Made by a program: the position numbers and the translations under genes. 64,000 bases of DNA from Colius striatus. Lineage: Eukaryota > Chordata > Aves > Coliiformes > Coliidae. The notes under the pieces are model-generated. The model saw only the letters and a list, made by a program, of their open reading frames with translations, ran no database searches and was not told the origin of the DNA. The stretch spans positions 2,408,350-2,472,349 of the forward strand of contig NC_084773.1 of the NCBI RefSeq assembly GCF_028858725.1, read 5' to 3'. The stretch's first letter is position 1. Each line of letters starts with the position of its first letter. Shown in pieces: positions 34,426 through 45,560 of the stretch.

Positions 34426-37400
34426 GAATGTCCCTGTCTCTGCCACTCAGCTCTTCACTCACGTGTCCATATTATTTCAGCTTCCTCAGAAATTGTAAGA
34501 CCTCTCTTCACTACTTTCCTGGACCAACTAATCCCTCAGCTGTTAGGAGAGCTCATCATAACTCACATTTTGTGACCAGCCATGACTGCCAGTGATGTCC
34601 ACTTCACACTATTCCACTCAGAATTGAGAAAGAATTAATACAGAAGAGATACAGATCAGTAAATGAGTATCATGAAATTACCCCATAGTTTTCTTTTTTA
34701 CTCTACCACGTTTTCCAGTGGCTGCTTAAAGACTGGCCTTCAGTACTATAAACATCTGACAACATTTAGCTCCCTGAGACATGGATATTTTACCTACTGA
34801 GAAAGTGCCACTGTAGGTCTAAATTACTCTACAAAAATATTCACCAGTCTTTGCAGCACTTCCAGGAAAAGACATCCAATTCCCTCTGCAGCCTCTCCAC
34901 CCTTTATGCAATTGTTTTCTCCTTTTTCAGTCAGACAGTAGGGAAGTTTTGCACCTGAAATTCATAATTGCCTTCCCCGTGGGCATGTGGTGATGTGCTC
35001 ATTGCATCACCTCTCCTGGCTGGAGATTATTTTAAAAGCTGGCTTACAAATGAAACCTTGGGAAAGGTGAGAGCAGGAACTGGTCTTTCCACTTTTGCTT
35101 CTGGTTAGGAAGTCATGTAGTGTGTTTGACACATGGATGTCAACACAGTCACTGTATAAAGACTGTATAACTCTTGCTCTGGGAAGGAGACAACCTGAAC
35201 TCTCAAACTAAGAAACAGGCTGTTCCTGTGGGATTCTGTACAAGCATGGATAAAGAGCAGAAAACCAACCTGGCTTGGATAGCACTGGGATGGAATCACA
35301 CCAAAGTGACCGTGGCAAGTGAGAGAGCGAGGAAGGCTAGAAAAAGACCTTGGAGGAACTGCAGAAAGCACATCTTAGCACTATTAATGAACACAGAAGG
35401 GAGATGGGTCAAGAGCCTCTTTGCCAAAATAAAATGTATTATACTCTAACTTTGGAGAGCAAGAAAGGAGCTCCATGGCCTCAGGAATATTTCACTCATT
35501 TTTTTGTAGTCCAATAATTTGCTTCATCCCAGAGGAGTCATTTGGTTTTCTCCCCTCATATGGAAAGAGAAACAGATGACCCAAAATGCAAAGTGGTTTT
35601 TCACCAGCTTTTGCTTCAGCTTATTTCAAATCCATATAGTCAGGGGACTTGTTCAGGCTGCCTCCCCTATAAGTAAAGCTCCCAGTAAAGCTGGGCTGGC
35701 AGCTTGCAAGTGTCTGTTCAGGGTCACCAAATGTTCCAGTAGTTCAGAAATCTGAACGTTGTGGTAGCAGAAAAACATCAGAAAGAGGAGAAACAAAACA
35801 GGTATAAAATATAGATGCAAACTCTCTCGAAAATTCACACATTGCTACAGCAGAAGAGTTAGCACATCATCATTTGTTAGTGAAATGCTGTGACAACTCA
35901 GGGCTACAAACACCCAGGATGTTTCAAATCCTACTTGGAACACTCAGTCCGCATTTCTCATTGGGCTAGAAAAAATGTTACTTCTTGTCACTGCTCTTCC
36001 AAACTCTAATTTTGAAGCACAAGAGAAGTATCCCAAACTATGGTCAAATTGTGGCCATGGTGGGGTTTGTTTGCTGGTTTTGTTTTAGTTTGTTTATGTT
36101 TCAATTACAGGAAAGGCATTTTTGGAGCTGGGACTAAGGGCTGAGCCATGGGATTACTAGTAAAATGGAAAAGACAATATATAGGATGAATCATTAAGTA
36201 AAAATGTTCTTCTCTGCCATTGGAGATGGCTATAGAAGAATATTAGCCAGTAAAGTGAAAACAATAATCAGTCATGAGCATATGGTGAGCTTATGGAGGA
36301 GGAAAATGCTCACAGGGGTTGCACCCAAGTGCAGGAGTGCAGTCCTGCCAAGGTCAGGCATTCAGCATGAGATACCTCCTTTGCTTCCTCCCTCTCACCC
36401 TCCCCCCAGGTGCAGCCTTTCCTTTCCTGCTCTCCCAAAAGGCCAGTGCTCTCCTGACCCACAGCTCAGCTGTGCCTGGTGCAGCCCCAGCCCAAGAGGG
36501 AGAGGGAGCATGGGCTGGACAGCTTCAGGAGTGACCTGTTCCTCTCCCAGGATCACGCAGAGAGGAAAGGCTGCACGTACTCAGTCCAGCTGGACCCAAG
36601 TGTGGGGAATCTCCCTGTCTGAAAGTCAGATTGTTTCTTTATTTTAAAAAAAATCATAATGGTAATGACTAAATGAATTGATTTCATTGTGATAGCATTG
36701 CTGAGTAACAGCCTCCTGTCCCAGAACACCTGCAGAGTCCTTGCTTTTTCCATTTCCCTGCAAAGACCCCTACCCCATTTCTCTGTCACACACTTGCTAA
36801 TGGATAATTTTGTAGCAGAAATGAGAAGCTGGAGAGAGAATGCATTTTTCACAATGCATGAATGACATTTCTTGTTAGACTGAATTTACCCCATCTCATT
36901 AAAGACAGATTACTTTTTCTCTGTTCATTATACATACCATTTAAACCCCTCTGTCTAAATGTGAGGAAATGAATGAAGGCTGGAGTTGTGGATGTCATTT
37001 TGCAATGGGGCTGATAAACTGGAGGCTTCTGTGCTTTGTTTGAGCTGCCTGTCTTGTGAACCGTGCTACCAATTTCACATCTCAGTTATTACAAAAATGT
37101 TAAATAAAGGGGATTTTTCTTCCATTTTATCCCTAAAAAGATGCATTTAGATGTATGGTAAAAAGAATCAATTTAACCAGCTGAAAAAAGTGGTGCTTTC
37201 AAGTCAGCATCACCCACAAGACCTTCATTTCAGTCTTATTTAGCCTGGGAGGTACTTCAAGCAGAGATCTTAATTTAAGCATTTTCTAACATTCACTCCA
37301 GCCTCATCCTGCAGTTGATTTAGTTTTGCCAAGTAACACAGGATTTAGCTTTAATTCTTGAAGTAAATAGGAACCAAAAGGAAAGTCTGCTAAAAGTCAC

Positions 37401-37849
37401 ACCTAAAATGAAGCATTTTTTCACCTGTGTAGTTTAGATATTGCTAGCAAGGAAGATGTGCTATGGTCTCCTCTAGGAATTTAATACTGACAAAGTACAG
37501 CAGCAAAAATCACTAAGAGGCTAGTAAGCAGGCTTCCTTTCAGAAAATATGTGTTTAATGCATGTCTAATACCAGGAAAGATGTATTATGGCATGTTACT
37601 GTAAGTACAATGTTCATCTCATGCAAAAGCCTTGGTCAGTACATAATGCACCCTGAAATATGATTAATCACACAGTCCTATCAGCACCATAATTCTGCTG
37701 GCTTGGGACAGTTTGAACGACTGCAGAAAAAACCCTAGAAGTTGGCTTAATGTTCCAAGCTCCATCTAAAATGCTGAGAGATTAAGCAACAGTGTATGGG
37801 AGATATTCTGTACTCTGTGTGTCCAGGGCCTGTGATACTGTACAACAAA

Positions 37850-38432
37850 TTGGTGCATCAAGAAGAGTGTGGGCAGCAGGTCAAGGGAGGTTCTTCTCCC
37901 CCTTTACTCTGCCCTGGTGAGGCCTCATCTAGAGGCCAGTGTCCAGTTCTGGGCTCCCCAGCTCCAGAGGGACAGGGAACTGCTGGAGAGAGGCCAGTGC
38001 AGGGCCACCAAGATGATCAGGGGACTGGAGCATCTTCCTTCTGAGGAAAGGCTGTGGGACCTGGGGCTGTTTAGTCTGGAGAAGAGTGAGGGGGATCTCA
38101 TTAATAGTTACAAATATCTAACTGGTGGGTGTCAGGAGGTTGAGGCAGCACTTTTTCCTGTTGTATCCAGTGACAGGGCAAAGGGTAATGGGCACAAGCT
38201 GGAATACAAAAAGTTCCACTAGAACAGGAGGAAAAATTGCTTTGATGCTGAGGTGAGGGAGCCCTGGCCCAGGCTGCCCAGGGAGGGTGTGGAGGCTCCT
38301 TCTCGGGAGGTTTCCAAACCCGCCTGGACACGTTCCTATGTGAACTGATCTAGGTGACCCTGCTTCTCCAGGGGGGTTGGACTGGATGATCTCTGAAGGT
38401 CCCTTCCAATCCTCACCATTCTGCAATTCTAT
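37850..38432 (+). mobile_element. CR1 LINE fragment, intergenic
   Basis: Well-preserved forward 3' part from AAGAGTGTGGGCAGCAGG to CCCTTCCAATCC and ATTCTGCAATTCTATAA. The body closely matches the reverse copies at 55.8 and 59.2 kb. A 117-codon open frame within it is leftover CR1 coding sequence, not a host gene. Confidence 0.93.
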
Positions 38433-39819
38433 AAAATTCAAAAGTTATTTGGGCTCCCAAATCTCACCTGTGCATGTCATAGATGATGAATAAAACATCA
38501 CAGATCTATTTTATATACTCCAAAGAAAGGTAGGACAAAATGCTTCTACACCTGTTGTCATGAAACTCCTGAATGAAAATCAATCATTGAGGTCAACCGA
38601 AAACAAAATATTAAATAAAAATGAGATTTTAAAGTCAATAAAAGTCTGGAAGGAGACAGAGATAAAACATACAAAGTACTTCAGTTCATTCTCCTGGCAT
38701 TTCAATGTTGCCTGGTCTTTATTTCAACCAAACTAATACTGAAAATACCAGGAAAGTAACCCCCTCTTACAAAGGTGTTATCTAGAGGAGTTTGAAGTAA
38801 CTTGTTACTGCCCAACAACTCTCTTGTGCCATTGTGTGCACTGATACATGCACACAAAGACCCGAAACACACACCACAGGACACGGTTTAGGAAGGCTTT
38901 TAAAACACTAAGACTTCTGACTTGCAAAGCACGTGATTTTCAGTTACAACTTTGTCTCTTTTCTTCATATTAGGGTAAGTTTACTGATCCTCAGCAAGAA
39001 GGCAATAGAACTCCTTAAATGAAGGCACGTCCCACTGGATATTTATGTACAAGAGACTTAAGGAATGCAGCTCCATTAAGATGAGCATCTCAAACAAATA
39101 AGGGTATTAAAATCTAAAAACCATATTAGAACTGTGAGCTATTAGACTATCACATACTTACCCTACATGGACTTTTTTTTAATGAAGTTACTTGGTGTTG
39201 CTGCAAATGGTCCAAATCCATTACACATACCACAATTGCTGCTGAGCTTCCTTTGGCCATTTGGGCTTTTTTCAGTTCTGCCAGATCATAAATCCTTTCA
39301 ACACAGTCTTAGTTTAGGTAGGAAGCAGCAGCATTTAGACACATTATTTAGGTCCTACTTTTAAAATGGATCAGGAAAAAACCCTCCCTGATTTCTATCA
39401 AGATTTACAGGCTCTTAAGAATTAAAGAATTAAAGAAGACAGACTCTTTGCCTTCTCTTAAGTGTAGATATATCAAAATTCTTTAAATCATAGCTTCTAA
39501 ACCAGGAATGGAAGAACATCTTCTGTTTCCACTAACCGTGTTTCCATGAGGCGTCGGTAATCTTCTCATGGGTCGCACGGCTCAGAGGGGTGGCACCTTG
39601 GAAGCATCCAGTGATAAATGGATACTCACCTATCCAAAAAGAATCATTGCTGGAGATGTGCATCCTGACATTACAGCCATTCAGACATAGGCCACAGTTG
39701 GCTATTCCCACAAAATAATTCAAGAACCTCCTAAAATTCATAGACAAAACAAGCAAACACAGTACTTGGTTAAAATTGATGGCTAAGCATTAGTTGTAAC
39801 GGGCTTTACACACAGGTTT

Positions 39820-40035
39820 CATAGCATCATAGAATCATAGAATGGTAGGGTTGGAAGGGACCTTTAGAGATCATCCAGTCCAATCCCCCTGCAGAAGCAG
39901 GGTCACCTAGATCAGGTCACACAGGAACATGTCCAGGTGGGTCTTGAAGCCCTCCAAGGAAGGAGACTCTACAACCCCTCTGGGCAGCCTGTGCCAGGGC
40001 TCCCTCACCCTCACAGTGAATTTCCTTGAAATCCT
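39820..40035 (-). mobile_element. CR1 LINE fragment past the IQSEC1 3' end
   Basis: Reverse CR1 3' end (TCATAGAATCATAGAATGGT followed by the AGGGTTGGAAGGGACC block), young-looking group. It is the last CR1 before an 11-kb CR1-free block. Confidence 0.93.
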
Positions 40036-40828
40036 AGCAATAGCACAGAAAAACAAGAGCACAATTGAGTATGTCACAGGTTATTATCTAAAGTAATTGC
40101 AGGAGTGTAACATTAAATACCGTCAAGGCCGTGCGTGGCAAATGTGGCTGCATAGGGATCCTCCTGGGGCATACATTAGGACACACAGCAAAGAAAGAAG
40201 TACAAAGAGTAATGGGGAATATACTTACTGAGGGATATCACTGACTCTACCAGTGGGTGCACAGAAGCAGTGCATCCTCTCAAAGCTTTGTCCAAAGAGC
40301 ATAGGCTACGCTTAGGAGCTGAAGGATTGCATCCCTGGAAGGACAAACCTAGAACATCTGAATCAAGGGCAGACAGTCAGCTGCACACGAGCTCCAAACG
40401 CCGTAGGAGAGCCAAAAGTTCCATGGGATCAGCTGAGCAGCTCATGTTCAAGAGGATTCAAAAGTTGGTGACTGTTTTTGAACACTGGAATGTTCTGGCA
40501 AACAGAACACCTAAAAGCCTGTTCAGTGTTCCCTCTCATTGTTTGCAGGTCTAGGTGTTGTATTTATTGCTCTTCCTCATACTTTGGAACTAAGCACCAC
40601 CAAACAACTCACAACCTACTGAGAAAGGATCCCAGTCCCCACAGCACTGACCACCATTTCCACCAACTTAATTTAAGATGATGACTAAAGTCCTGGCCCC
40701 TTTGAATTGAGCAGCAGAAATCCCATTGACTGAGCAGGGCCAGGATACCACCAGAAGGAATTTCCTTCAAGTCTGAAGAGTTGAAGCTCTTGGATTACAC
40801 ACAATAAGAAACAAAGAGTTTTGAATGA

Positions 40829-40834
40829 TTTATT
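40829..40834 (-). terminator. IQSEC1: IQSEC1 distal poly(A) signal
   Basis: TTTATT on + is AATAAA on the IQSEC1 strand. It is followed within about 30 nt by a GU-rich stretch (ATTGTGTGTAAT on the transcribed strand), the usual downstream element. Confidence 0.6.
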
Positions 40835-43800
40835 TGATTTCTCCACATGATCACAGTTATAGTTTTACATCAATAGGGTCTGTTACTACTTACAAACAGA
40901 ATGCATATTAAAATGAAAGCACTCCTTTCTTCCCCATAGTTACAAAAGGGGTCTCGAGCCTCCCCAGAACAGAAGCTTCTTGTAAGCATAATGTTTTTTG
41001 AAGTCTTTAACAGTCTGCATTCAAGATCTAATTCTAACAGTTTAATACAACTCAATGCTGATTTAAGTTCCTAGCAGGAGATAGGCAACCTCAAAGTGAC
41101 TGCAGACCGATAGTAATACTAATTTACACACTATGTACAATTTAGAGAATACTCTATTTCCCCCACTGGTCCCACTTTCACCACCTCCTTTTCTCTTTTC
41201 CAAATTTAAATCTTGTTATTGGTTCCACTTTTCTTTTAAATATATACACAAGAATCCATTTTGCAGGCAAGAAGTGCGATGGTATTTTACAACGGAACAG
41301 CAAAATGCATGCTTAACTGCAGAAAACACACGGCTTCATATGGAACAGCAAGTCAACATCTAGAGATTCATTGTTTAAATATCTGCTGACTGTCTTTCAG
41401 CTCATTTTATCAAGAAACAAGAGGCTTCTGCTGCATGCAGTACATGATGGGAAAATCATTCTACACTGGTATGTTAGACTTGGTTTCTTTTGTAGCAATA
41501 CAAGACGCACATTATATTAGGATGAGCTTGGTTTTTTCGTTTTTACATCGTTTTACAATCCATTCTGAACTTAAAAAAAATAAAAACCCCAAATATATAT
41601 TTGATTGTTGTCCCAGAAAAGATTTTGTTTGTTGCCACAGCTCCATTCTTTACGTTTCCCTTTCATTCTCTCTCTTTTTTCACACCAGTGTTACTACTTT
41701 GCCACATCGTTTATGGGAAAAGAGAAACTGCTCTGTGCAGTCGGGGACCAGTTTTTAATTGGCAATGGTGTTGGAGAAAAACCCTCCTGATTTCACCCCT
41801 GCCTGCAGGCTGGAAAGGTGAATCCTCTTAGTACTATGGCCTGCCTATGCAAGGCATGATCCACACTGCCCTAAGCACTTGTTAATCAAGCACAGAGTAG
41901 GAGAGGTTATACTACAACCCTAAATGAGCAGCAAAGTTCTTAAGACTTATGCTGACACCGAGACACACATTTGTTTGTTTAAAGGACACACAAACACACA
42001 GTCTAAAAAAGAAAGAAAAATGAATCAAGTTTGCTGTTTCTCCTCATTGACTTGAAAGGATAGAGTTTACAAACGCTGTGCTCTTATAATGACCAGTTTG
42101 GGTTTTTAAAGTAGCCTCAAACGGTCTGGGATGTTACGCATGCAAGTGGATGCACCTCGAGGGCCAGCACAAACTCTTTCCCCAGGTGTACATGAGAGCC
42201 TGTGTAAATGTGGTTCTTTGCATGCACTTTGTGACGTCTCCTGACTATTTCATCGATAGTTATGTGGAAAATCAGTGGCCAAACATTAAAACGTGGCTTA
42301 CTGTGCAAGCTGAGAATATTTCTATGTATGTCTGACTTGAATGAAAGGGAGTTTAAAATGCAAAGCAAACACAGATCTGGGAGATTTAATGTCATGTTAG
42401 TTTATGCAGCTAGATTTTCCTCTCCACTAACCACCCCATACTCTGCATTTATTCCACACTCAGGCAATTTTACTTACATTACAACTCTGCATCTGAAACA
42501 AGTACAGACTCCGTCACTCGGTGAAGAGGAGCGTTCTTACCTCTGTTTGAGTTAAAAGATGCAGTTGCTGAAAGATGTTTGGACCTGAATGGTTCTTTAT
42601 CTTTTCTGGAACAACCTATAAATTACAGTTAGACTCTACTATTGGTACAGATGTATGAAGAAAAGTCTACATATTGGGATATGTTATCACTTTACTTCAA
42701 CTAATATCAACAGTAACACTGATATATTTTGCAAATATACAATATGTAGAGTGTAGCCTCACACTAATAACATTAGATGACATGCAGACAGTTCTACTTT
42801 CCCTTATAAGATCAGTATATATGTTTCTTTTTAAACTGCAAGGAACAGAGCCTCAGGGGACCCATCTGAGCCCTCTTAAGGTGAGCTGCAGAACTCAGAA
42901 TCATGATGAGTGATACTTCAAAGTAACAATGGAATCGCTCGTTTTCTTTTCTTTCCACGGAGATAATTTAGAGGAGAAGGAGCAGAAGGGGAAGACACAA
43001 ACAAACATGGACAGCTTCAAACAAAAGGCTAAACTCTAGATTGCTGTATTTGCTCTCTGTGGAGGTTAACAAAGTGCTCAGTTTGCAGTTTTGCTGGTAT
43101 CGTGATATCAATGGTATGAAAGGGGAGAAAAATTCACTCGGCGCCCCCCACCCACCACCCAAATTAATATTAGAGATGCCATGAGCAAGCCAATGTGAAA
43201 AGTCACTCTTGTTCTCATGTCCTTGTTATTCCTGACCATCTTATCTCTGCTAGACAGGAAAAAAACCGACTGGTTGCTCTTATTATGTTTACCCATCTCA
43301 TACGGGAACTTTTTGCTCATCCTCTTCAAGGTTTGCTTTTAGGCTGGTACAGTTTTGCAGTTGTGATTCCTTTGTCTCTACTGTTTAGGTGTAAAGTCCT
43401 TGCAGTGGCTCAAAATGCTGAAACTACAAAGTAGGCGCCATGTATAACTTTGTACAGGATTGAGGGATAAAAATGGGATAGAAATTTGCAAATGGTTTGG
43501 TTACAACACATAAGCAACAACAGCACAGCCTGGTTTTATGTGATGCCTTGCAACTAACCGGACTATGAAAGTGAGGGTTTGAGCATCAACTCAGCCTGCT
43601 GAGTGCTGGGTACTTTCAAACTAACAAACGTGATGAATAAAAATGGTGAAGCCACTTTCTTGCTAGCACATGGCTACATGGAATTACAGTTGGTTTCTTT
43701 TTCCTAGATTTATATATATATATATATCTATAAAAAACCCTATCCCTAGATTCTAAAACAAACCTTCAAGTTCTAGAGCGCTTCCACCTGGAAACACTCT

Positions 43801-44821
43801 GATTAGAATTCAGCTTCACTGGGGGTCAAAATGAGAAATTATGGTAAACGGGAAAGAAAGTAGCCGAGGAAGATGGAAGTTTGCCATTCTCATGTCTGAG
43901 ATGAATGTGTTTGCAGTGTGTACATGCAGCTGTCGGAACTCTTCACGTGTGCTGGTTAAATGCATACAAAAGAAACGTGGATCATGGAAATTCACAGTTA
44001 TCACAGCCTTTAAAGTGTCTTAAGAATTTGTGTGACCAATGCTGGAAGATGACCACTGGTAAGTGGCCAGCCTACATTGCTACGGTATAGTTACTGCGTC
44101 TTAACGAGTTTGCTTACCTGAAATAGCAGAGTAGTTATAATACTGGTTACGTATGATATTATCATGTTAATAAAATAAGGTTTTATACAAAGCAGTATTT
44201 GACTACACCATTTAAATGCTATGTTACTTGGCACATTTAGTAATGATTGCTTAGAAATCTTAGCAGGTCCAGAGGACTTTGAATGAAAATACCGAAACGT
44301 CTGAGAGTTTGTTTCTAACGTTTAATGGTTTTGGTCTACTCTTTCGGATGCTAGTCATCTATTATACTGTCCTATCAAGTAAGTGGAATTCCTTGTAAAG
44401 TCTATATTGCTAGGTTTGTGGACTGAAAAAATTTCTTTCCAAGCACAAATGTTACCTATACAGTATATATATATATATATTTATATGTATATATTTATAT
44501 TATATAAAGTTTACTTACGTACTTTCATCAACCATATCAGGTCTACTTATTGTTTTTGCCCATTGACAATAAAAGAGCAAGAACTCAACAACTTGGTTCT
44601 GTATCACTTTCTTCCTTTTTGTTTCTTTTTCATAGGCTAGAAGGTTTTTATGATGCATGTAAAACATTCAAGGGGGTTGGTGGAAAAGGGAGCTATTTTT
44701 TTTTCCCATGGTCAGCAAGCAGCAGGTTCTCAAGGCAGTTTGGAAATAAGAACTAACCGGATGGTAAAGGTCTATCGAGTAGGTGAGTGAAACCACTATT
44801 GATTGCTCTAACTTGAGTTAT

Positions 44822-44827
44822 TTTATT
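44822..44827 (-). terminator. IQSEC1: possible proximal IQSEC1 poly(A) signal
   Basis: AATAAA on the transcribed strand about 140 nt past the stop. The downstream GU-rich element is weak, so use is uncertain. Confidence 0.3.
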
Positions 44828-44963
44828 TAGTAGCAGCAAGCTTTGAAGCTCACACAACTCAGTTAAACTTTCTGCATAAAAACTGACAGTATTATCTGTT
44901 GCTTCCTGTAAGTGCCTCTGTAACTCCGTTTAAAACTACTGCTATTAGGAGGGTCAACACGTC

Positions 44964-45560
44964 CTAGACTATCGTGCTGATGCCGCTGTGTTTGGGCTTG
45001 GTGCTGGCTGAGGTGGAGGGAGGCGGTGGCGGTCCGTGGTGGTGCTGGGGGTGAGCGGGGTGGCCGGGGTGGGGAGGGGGCAGGGGCGGGTGGGGAGCGT
45101 GGCCGTGCGGCGCGTGCGAGTGCTGCACGTAGGGCGGGTGCGGGGAGTGCGCCGCGTGCTGCGAGTGGGGCACGTGCGGGTGGTACTGGTGCGGGTGCTG
45201 GATGTGCTGGGGAGGGTGGTAGTGGTGGTGGTGGTGGTAGGGCGGCGGGTTCTGCTGCATGTGGCAGTACTGCGAGTGGTGAGAGTGCACTTGTGCCTGC
45301 GCCTGCCCCTCGGCCGGCCCTGCGTGATGCATGGCGGGAGGATGCTGTGAGTGTTGCTGATGTGGGAGTACTGGAGGGTGCGGAGGTTGCTGTGATGAGC
45401 CAGATGGTGGATGGCCTTGGGAAGGTGGCTTTCCCCTTTTACTACCAAATAAGGAACCTAGGAGTGAGGAGGAGTTGGGCATAGTCTGGTGAGGGCGAGA
45501 TGGACACTCTCGGGTTGATGTAGCTCTTCGGCGCATGTGAGGACTGCTAATGATGGACCC
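44964..45560 (-). CDS. IQSEC1: IQSEC1 last coding exon, His/Pro-rich tail
   Basis: 198 codons plus TAG (44966-44964), acceptor CTTTTTAG. It begins [20 protein letters not shown], then [14 protein letters not shown], then a long His-, Pro- and Gln-rich region with a five-His run ([10 protein letters not shown]), ending STIV. The opposite strand is also open for 152 codons because of the repetitive composition; that is a shadow. Confidence 0.95.
   Translation of the reverse strand, partial: GSIISSPHMRRRATSTRECPSRPHQTMPNSSSLLGSLFGSKRGKPPSQGHPPSGSSQQPPHPPVLPHQQHSQHPPAMHHAGPAEGQAQAQVHSHHSQYCHMQQNPPPYHHHHHYHPPQHIQHPHQYHPHVPHSQHAAHSPHPPYVQHSHAPHGHAPHPPLPPPHPGHPAHPQHHHGPPPPPSTSASTKPKHSGISTIV

Larger units (their letters stand above)
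31562..40800. other. ACAD9-IQSEC1 intergenic region
   Basis: Apart from CR1 copies at 34.35, 37.85 and 39.82 kb, I see no exon chain, RNA gene or tandem repeat. Open frames are short, lack convincing splice context and do not resemble any protein I know. Non-coding RNA or enhancers cannot be judged from sequence alone. Confidence 0.6.
40801..44963 (-). other. IQSEC1: IQSEC1 3' UTR (about 4.1 kb)
   Basis: The stretch runs from the TAG stop to a well-formed poly(A) site near 40.81 kb. It contains no CR1. It holds TA-dinucleotide runs (about 43.71 and 44.46 kb) and, near the distal end, two reverse-strand TGTANATA elements (41132-41139 and 41241-41248), the Pumilio recognition motif. A nearer AATAAA (reverse of 44822-44827) could give a short UTR form. 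Confidence 0.65.

Noticed and set aside
37869-38222. 117-codon + frame
   Set aside because: Entirely within CR1; the same residues appear in frames of other copies.
40270-40554. 94-codon + frame near the IQSEC1 poly(A) site as a small gene
   Set aside because: No promoter, no splice partners and no recognisable motif.
45026-45484. 152-codon + strand Gly/Arg/Ala-rich frame
   Set aside because: It is the antisense shadow of the His/Pro-rich IQSEC1 last exon.
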